NCBI GenBank assembly: GCA_963678705.1
Contig: OY783222.1
Coordinates: 13,649,730-13,713,729, forward strand
Length of the DNA: 64,000 nt
Direction of reading: 5' to 3'
Source of the DNA: Panorpa germanica
Lineage: Eukaryota; Arthropoda; Insecta; Mecoptera; Panorpidae
A program made the translations under genes and the position numbers. Under the pieces are notes generated by a model. It ran no database searches, was not told the origin of the DNA, and was given only the letters and a program-made list of their open reading frames with translations. The stretch's first letter is position 1. Every line of letters begins with the position of its first letter. Shown here piece by piece: positions 58,690 through 64,000 of this stretch.

Positions 58690-59285
58690 TATATCCATAG
58701 GTTTAATTAATGATTCAAAAGGAATAGAGTATATAGGAGATTGGGAATTTCTAGTTATTTCTAGTTATATTACTATATAGTATCTTTATTTATATTATAT
58801 AAGTTAATAAGTAATAAGTTGTATCGTAATAATAGTAGTTTAAATTAGAACAGTTGCCTAGCGTAGTCAATTAGTAGTTAAAATAAAATAAGTTCCACTG
58901 AATAATAAATACTCTTATTTATTTTAAAGAGAACCATAGAAATACAAAGTTCTAAAAAATACAAGACCAAATAGAATATATTGTATTTGTTATTTATCTT
59001 TTATTAAAGTTAAAATTTTGAAGCAACTGCAGATCGAATAATTAATCCATCTAGTTTTTTGTACGAGTATATAAGACCACAACAAAAGTCTAGCTCAGAT
59101 GTTGGTTGTTTAACATCTTGGACAACTCCAGGTTATTTATTTTTCACAAAAGAAATAAAAACGCTCGCATTGAACTAAATTAATTATATATTGTTTATAC
59201 GTTATTATTTACAATTATTACTTCTAGGAACTAAGCTAGCCAAACAATTCAAATCAAATAAACACTTTTCTTGCCTTTTGTTCGG
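58690..59285. other. Non-coding AT-rich stretch
   Basis: No gene or structured repeat supported. Confidence 0.45.
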
Positions 59286-59289
59286 CGAA

Positions 59290-60050
59290 TTTATTTATTA
59301 AATCATTCATAGCTGAAGATGATTTAAGTTTTTCTTAAATTTTCTGCCTCTAAAGACAATAGTGACAAGTCTGAGAGCTTTTTCTGTCCCATAGAAGTGT
59401 TTAGATAATTTTTTAACAGTTTTAATTTCGAAAAACTTCTTTCAGCTGTTGCACTTGTAACCGGAAGTTGTTCAAGCATAGAAAGCATCCGGAAAACTGG
59501 ATGAAAGGCTGTTGAATTTAATCAGCGATAATTCCAGGAGTTCCTTAATAGAATGAATTTTCTGAATTTCAGATTTTAAGCAAAGCAATTAATTGTTCAT
59601 AAAGATCAACTCACAAGTCTTTACTGTGTTTAGCAGACAATTTTCCGGCATACTTTTTTATTATTTAGTTTGGTAAAGATAAGAGTTTTCCGGTTGTAAT
59701 ACTTCTAACATATTACTTAGGTCACACAGACTCTGAAATCTTTGTTTAGTTTGAGAAATTAATATATCTAACAGCAATTCTCTCATCTTCTGATAGCACA
59801 TCAAAAAAACGCTTCGTTGTCTTCTTTCTTTTATTTTTGGAAACAGTTGTTTCCCCCCCACTCTTTTGCTAGATCTCTGGACCCCTTTATGCAAACCATG
59901 GAATGAATTCTGATTTCTTATTTCACTCAGTCAATTCAAAAGATTACTTAGTAAAATGCTAGCTTTCTGTAAGTCATTCATTTCATGCTGTAAAGCTTTA
60001 GAAACAGGATTAATGATTTCAAATAATGAAGAAAAAAGGCGAATTGTTGC
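59290..60050 (-). pseudogene. hAT transposase relic (ZMYM1/DUF4371 type), C-terminal part
   Basis: On the minus strand near 59480-59350 it reads LEQLPVTSATAERSFSKLKL followed by KNYLNTSMGQKKLSDLSLLS, the hAT C-terminal dimerisation motif. Upstream (60050-59660) are fragments in broken frames: EIINPVSKALQHEMNDLQKA, then VCIKGSRD, then ELLLDILISQTKQRFQSLCD. These fit the ZMYM1-like family, which has DUF4371 plus a dimerisation domain. Several stops and frameshifts interrupt it. No catalytic DDE core is intact. Confidence 0.7.
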
Positions 60051-60054
60051 TTAC

Positions 60055-60125
60055 ACAGGTTTGGGGCCCCTATAGCCCGCGGGCTCCGTATTATTGATAC
60101 GGCGGTAACTACGCCACTGCTCTGA
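60055..60125. other. GC-rich segment at the edge of the hAT relic
   Basis: GGGGCCCCTATAGCCCGCGG then CGGCGGTAACTACGCCACTG. In my memory this type of sequence sits at or near the ends of ZMYM1-like hAT elements. Confidence 0.35.
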
Positions 60126-61594
60126 TTCCTTTTTTTCTTTTTCTGAAGCCATGATTAATAGATAATAGCATCAATCTGATAGATCTAAAAATGCAAAGCG
60201 GTTATTACATGTATTGATTGATTGTATTGATTATTTCAATTTATTTAATATTACAAACACTATTAGTTACCTTCTTGGCACAACTACATCGTCAAGAAAT
60301 GTTAGCTCTCTTTTGAGCCTTGCTTACTTGGCTCGTAATCTAGCAAAGTAATCTTCGGAATCTTTACCTGAAGAAAATGAAAACACATTTGTCATTTCCA
60401 CAGTCATTTTCAAATTAAATTATATTTTAATAACATTACCTGTCATATTCAAATTCTTTCCAATCTCATTTCATAATTGCTGCTACCTTACTTTTGTAAT
60501 TTATATTTTTCTTGTCCCACAGAACATTATATTGAAACACGAAACTTATAAATGAACTAGAATTTAGCCCCGTCACAAAGCGACGTCTTTTTAGTGTGTA
60601 TGATTTGAATCCAACAAAATAATTCAAATTTTAATTCTATTTTTAAATTGAAATATTTAACTCGCTCAACAATAAAATATTTTGAATTTATTCGCTATTT
60701 GACCAACTTTTTTTCGATTTGTAAATAATATACTAAAGTTAACCCATATAGAAAATTCCTGCACAATTTTTACCCACAGCAAAAACCGCCTCCGTGCCCC
60801 CAAATAAATTTTTTGACTTTTGAATATTTTTTTTTTATAACATATACAACTTAATCTTTACGCAATCCAAAATTTTAGTTTTCTCCCTTACTGAGCTCCC
60901 TAATTTTCTTAACGCCCCCTCTTTTTCCATTTTCAAATTTCCAATTTTCAAAAAACGTAGCAACGTTATTACATCGTAATACATTTGCAAAATTTCAACT
61001 TTCTATTTTTTACGGATTAAAAGTTATAGAGCAAAAATTAAAAAAATTTTTTTCCGGGTTTCCAGGAATTTCGGGGGAAAATCCGAGGACGCCAAAAGTC
61101 TTATAATTTTTTTCTCTACGAAATAGGAAATTTTCAAAAAATTCACTGGAGCCGTTTTTGAGCTACCATACAAAATTCAGAACCAAATATATAAGAATAT
61201 ATATTTTTGAATTATATAGAATTGTTTTTATTTTAATTCAATGTTTTTGTAAAATTTATTACCCACCATGCACTGTTAACTATCACCTGAATGCTTAAAG
61301 TATAAATTAAAATGTATTTCTACCATTTAGAAAGTCATGTCATTTTTAAAATGAAATAAAATCGACTGCAGAATGAGTTCCATAGAACAAGAAGTTAAAA
61401 GACACTTACCAAAGCCAGTTGTATCATCTACGACCTCTTGATAATGTTAGCAGTTCCATGGTATAGATACCTCGCATATATAGATTACACCGCTGCTTGT
61501 AAATATTAATCTATGGTTGTGTTGGCACATAATTAGTGATATTCATAAACACCCAGTCCCAGTTAAAACATGGCTGATCTGAAATGTAAATTTT
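60126..61594. other. Non-coding stretch with one protein-like scrap
   Basis: The reverse complement of 60280-60370 reads SEDYFARLRAK then ARLKRELTFLDDVVVP with one stop, a scrap of mobile-element protein. 60780-61180 is a T/A-rich repeat-like stretch. No host gene. Confidence 0.35.
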
Positions 61595-62006
61595 GGTAAT
61601 TATTCGAAATAGCTACACCTTTTGTTTTGAATCTTATAAAAAAACTATAGCACTTTCGTAAATTTCATGATGCTTTTAATATAGTGAAAATATTTACAAA
61701 TATGTAATGTAATATACATTATACCATTTTTTATTAAAAAATGGAAAGAATTTATGTTTAAAGTTGACCAATAAATGTTTGTCATTTATATATAGCACAA
61801 TGTCATATTATTTCTAACCTCAAATTTGAACATTTAACTTTAACCATTAATATTGTTTTTTTCTACGTAAAAAGAGGTATAATGTATATTACGTAAGATT
61901 TGTACATGTTTTAAGTATACAACAAATACCGTAAAACATACGAACATGCAATAGTTTTTTAATAAGATTCAAAACAAAAGGTGTAGCTCTATCGAACAAT
62001 TACTCC
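61595..62006. mobile_element. MITE family A copy
   Basis: AATAGCTACACCTTTTGTTT at the left faces AAAACAAAAGGTGTAGCTCT at the right, with ATTATTCG and CGAACAATTA edges. Full length, about 412 bp. Confidence 0.85.
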
Positions 62007-63600
62007 TGTTTTTTTTTGTTGTTAATATAATGTAAAGTAAGGTAACGTAACAATATAAGAAGATGTAATGTTACGTATCAAATGAATAGATTGTTAATTA
62101 AAACCTTTTCCATTTATTTAATGACTATATATATAACGTGTAAACTTATGTAAAACCGCGTTCAATGTAATGTAAACGTAAAAAAAATGACTTAGCGTTA
62201 TTTTAGGTTAAAACAAACAAACGCTGATGCAACAGAAAATAATACGTATTATATATATAATATAACAAACAATATAAATAAGCATGTTGTACCTTTAGAA
62301 AATGTGAAAATCTACCACACACACACACAGAATACACATAATATTTATATTAAGTATCAAACGTTTAATTGTATATAATAAATAATTAAAATAACACAGC
62401 AGCGTAATATATTAAAAGAACACGACGAACACGAATATATATAATATATTTGTGAATCACAGACCGGTACACTCATATTAATAAATTATTATTTAATATG
62501 TAGAGTGGTAAGTTTATATTCCCTAAAATTGAATCACAGTTCGGATACCTCGTGGTCCAGTGGCTATAGTACAGAAGACGAATCAACCCACACCCCACAC
62601 CTGTGGAACCCCGCCAACCCCGCAGACCGCGAACCGAGCAGCCGAGCAGCCAAGCCAGCCAGCAAGTTATATATATTTATATGACACTCAGATTTGATGA
62701 TGATGAGTGAGTGAGTGAGGGAGGGAAGAAGAAGAATATATATGATGTGATGTACCTGTGTGAAACAGATATATTGGACGTATGTTGTACTTTCAGACAC
62801 ACAACTACTTTATTTATGGGATGGGGTGAATTCCTTTTACGTCTACCGCCCTTCTTTTCAACATATCCAAACGTTATGAGTTCGAATCCGCTGTCTGAAT
62901 AAAGAATTATTTTTTTTAGTTTACTTTACTTTTACGATTACAATATGAAAATAAAAATATAAAAGATACGATACTTTATAACACTTTACGATTTCTTTAC
63001 GATAAATATATTTATGTATATACGAAAACGAAGATGATTAATAAAATTATTATTAATATATATTATTCTGAAAAAATTAAAACAAACAAATCATTCATAA
63101 CAATATTATTATATATCTTAATTTAAATATAAAATGTAAAAAGTACGATATGTACTATTTACTTAAAGATTAGAATACCATTATTTTACCTTTTTTTAAT
63201 AACATTACAAATAATATGGTTGAGCCAGTATTCTACTATCCATGTGCATATGAATAGATATTTAAATAACCTCAACTTGTTTGATGCGAGAGATTGCAAG
63301 CGACCGTCATGCCATAGTTGTTTTATACGTACATACCGCTACTTTCCCTACTCTATCGTATATATAAAGATTATGCATTCCTTTGATTTGAATCTACCGC
63401 GCGCGCATGCGTGTCGATAATACAGATCCCAATATAATGGAACAAGAAAAACATAGAATTTATTACGCCTGCAAAAATATATTACAGTTACACACATACC
63501 ATTAAATATAATTATTTACTAAATATTAAATATTTTCAATGAACAATAAAAATATATATATATTATATGATGCTATAGGTTAAAGTTCATCTTTAACCTA
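62007..63600. other. Non-coding stretch with possible SINE pieces
   Basis: 62550-62575 (CTCGTGGTCCAGTGGCTATA) resembles a tRNA A-box region and 62876-62890 (GAGTTCGAATCC) a B box, but they are 300 bp apart. 62318-62331 is a short (AC)n. No gene supported. Confidence 0.35.
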
Positions 63601-64000
63601 TAAAATTACTATTACCAAATTTCCATTAGACCCATAGTGCACCTGTAATTAAAGAAAAACCCATTTTCTCGGCCATTTTGAAAAACTTCTTTTTGCTGTA
63701 GCTCCTAAACTACACAACGAATTTGAAAGTAGTCTATGGCAAAAAGATGCGCTATAAAATTTTACACAAAAATTATATATACTAAATTTCTATTAGACTT
63801 ATAGTTTACCTGTAAACTAAAAAAAACGCATAACTTCTTAACCGTTTAACTTATTGCAAGATTGTTTAAATTTTTGGATTCGTCGGTGACTTATACAAGT
63901 TTTACGTATAATATTAGTGTAGTTGTGAACGCACATTGAAATTTTAAAAATTAAAAAAAAAAGGTTTTTTCGCCATAGCTCCTAAACTATAGAACGGATT
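63600..64000. repeat. Diverged tandem-type repeat running off the window end
   Basis: TAGCTCCTAAACTACACAAC (63698) recurs as TAGCTCCTAAACTATAGAAC (63977), 279 bp apart. TATTACCAAATTTCCATTAG (63610) recurs as TATACTAAATTTCTATTAG (63777), 167-173 bp apart. Probably the edge of a satellite or dispersed repeat continuing beyond the window. Confidence 0.5.

Noticed and set aside
62550..62895. tRNA gene (A box near 62555, B box near 62880)
   Set aside because: The boxes are ~300 bp apart and no cloverleaf can be formed; at best SINE debris.

Overview
The window is nuclear DNA from an AT-rich, transposon-rich animal genome, almost certainly an insect. Reasons: genes are split by GT-AG introns, the best-preserved gene matches the insect protein quick-to-court, and the mobile elements (Tc1/mariner-like and hAT-like MITEs, Jockey/R1-like LINE scraps, a ZMYM1-type hAT transposase) are of kinds common in insects. 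The order cannot be fixed from the sequence. No bacterial genes, rRNA genes, CRISPR arrays or prophages were seen.

Layout. 1-4875: satellite array, about 17.5 copies of a ~278-bp monomer. 5029-5787: hAT-type MITE with an 8-bp target duplication. 7968-28861 (minus): a complete seven-exon quick-to-court-like gene (predicted 543 aa) whose introns hold more than a dozen inverted-repeat elements, some nested. 28.9-44.8 kb: no host gene recognised; MITEs, foldbacks, two short LINE 3' ends with 14-15-bp target duplications, SINE-like pieces and fragments of an unclassified mobile-element protein. 45.2-46.6 kb (minus): an incomplete NUDT19-like Nudix gene lacking the exon for half of its catalytic box. 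48.9-50.8 kb (minus): UTP6 (U3 snoRNP/SSU processome) in two damaged tandem pieces. 51682-54480 (plus): an intact 12-exon gene for a 676-aa coiled-coil protein that looks like a synaptonemal-complex transverse-filament (SYCP1-type) protein. 54547-54978 (minus): a convergent two-exon fragment of a small membrane protein. 55.7-64 kb: a TIR element carrying a first exon of a possible SWIM-type mobile-element gene, a LINE RNase H relic duplicated as a large inverted repeat, a decayed hAT transposase and a final repeat.

The host genes have unrelated functions (Golgi/cytoskeletal coiled coil, acyl-CoA hydrolysis, ribosome biogenesis, meiosis) and do not form one pathway. The most informative region is 45-55 kb. 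There a single dispersed satellite monomer abuts a 154-bp, one-mismatch copy of the last exon of the coiled-coil gene, and the neighbouring UTP6 and NUDT19 copies are broken. This suggests recent local duplication and erosion.

Exon joins were worked out by hand from splice consensus, reading phase and remembered family resemblance. No searches were run.
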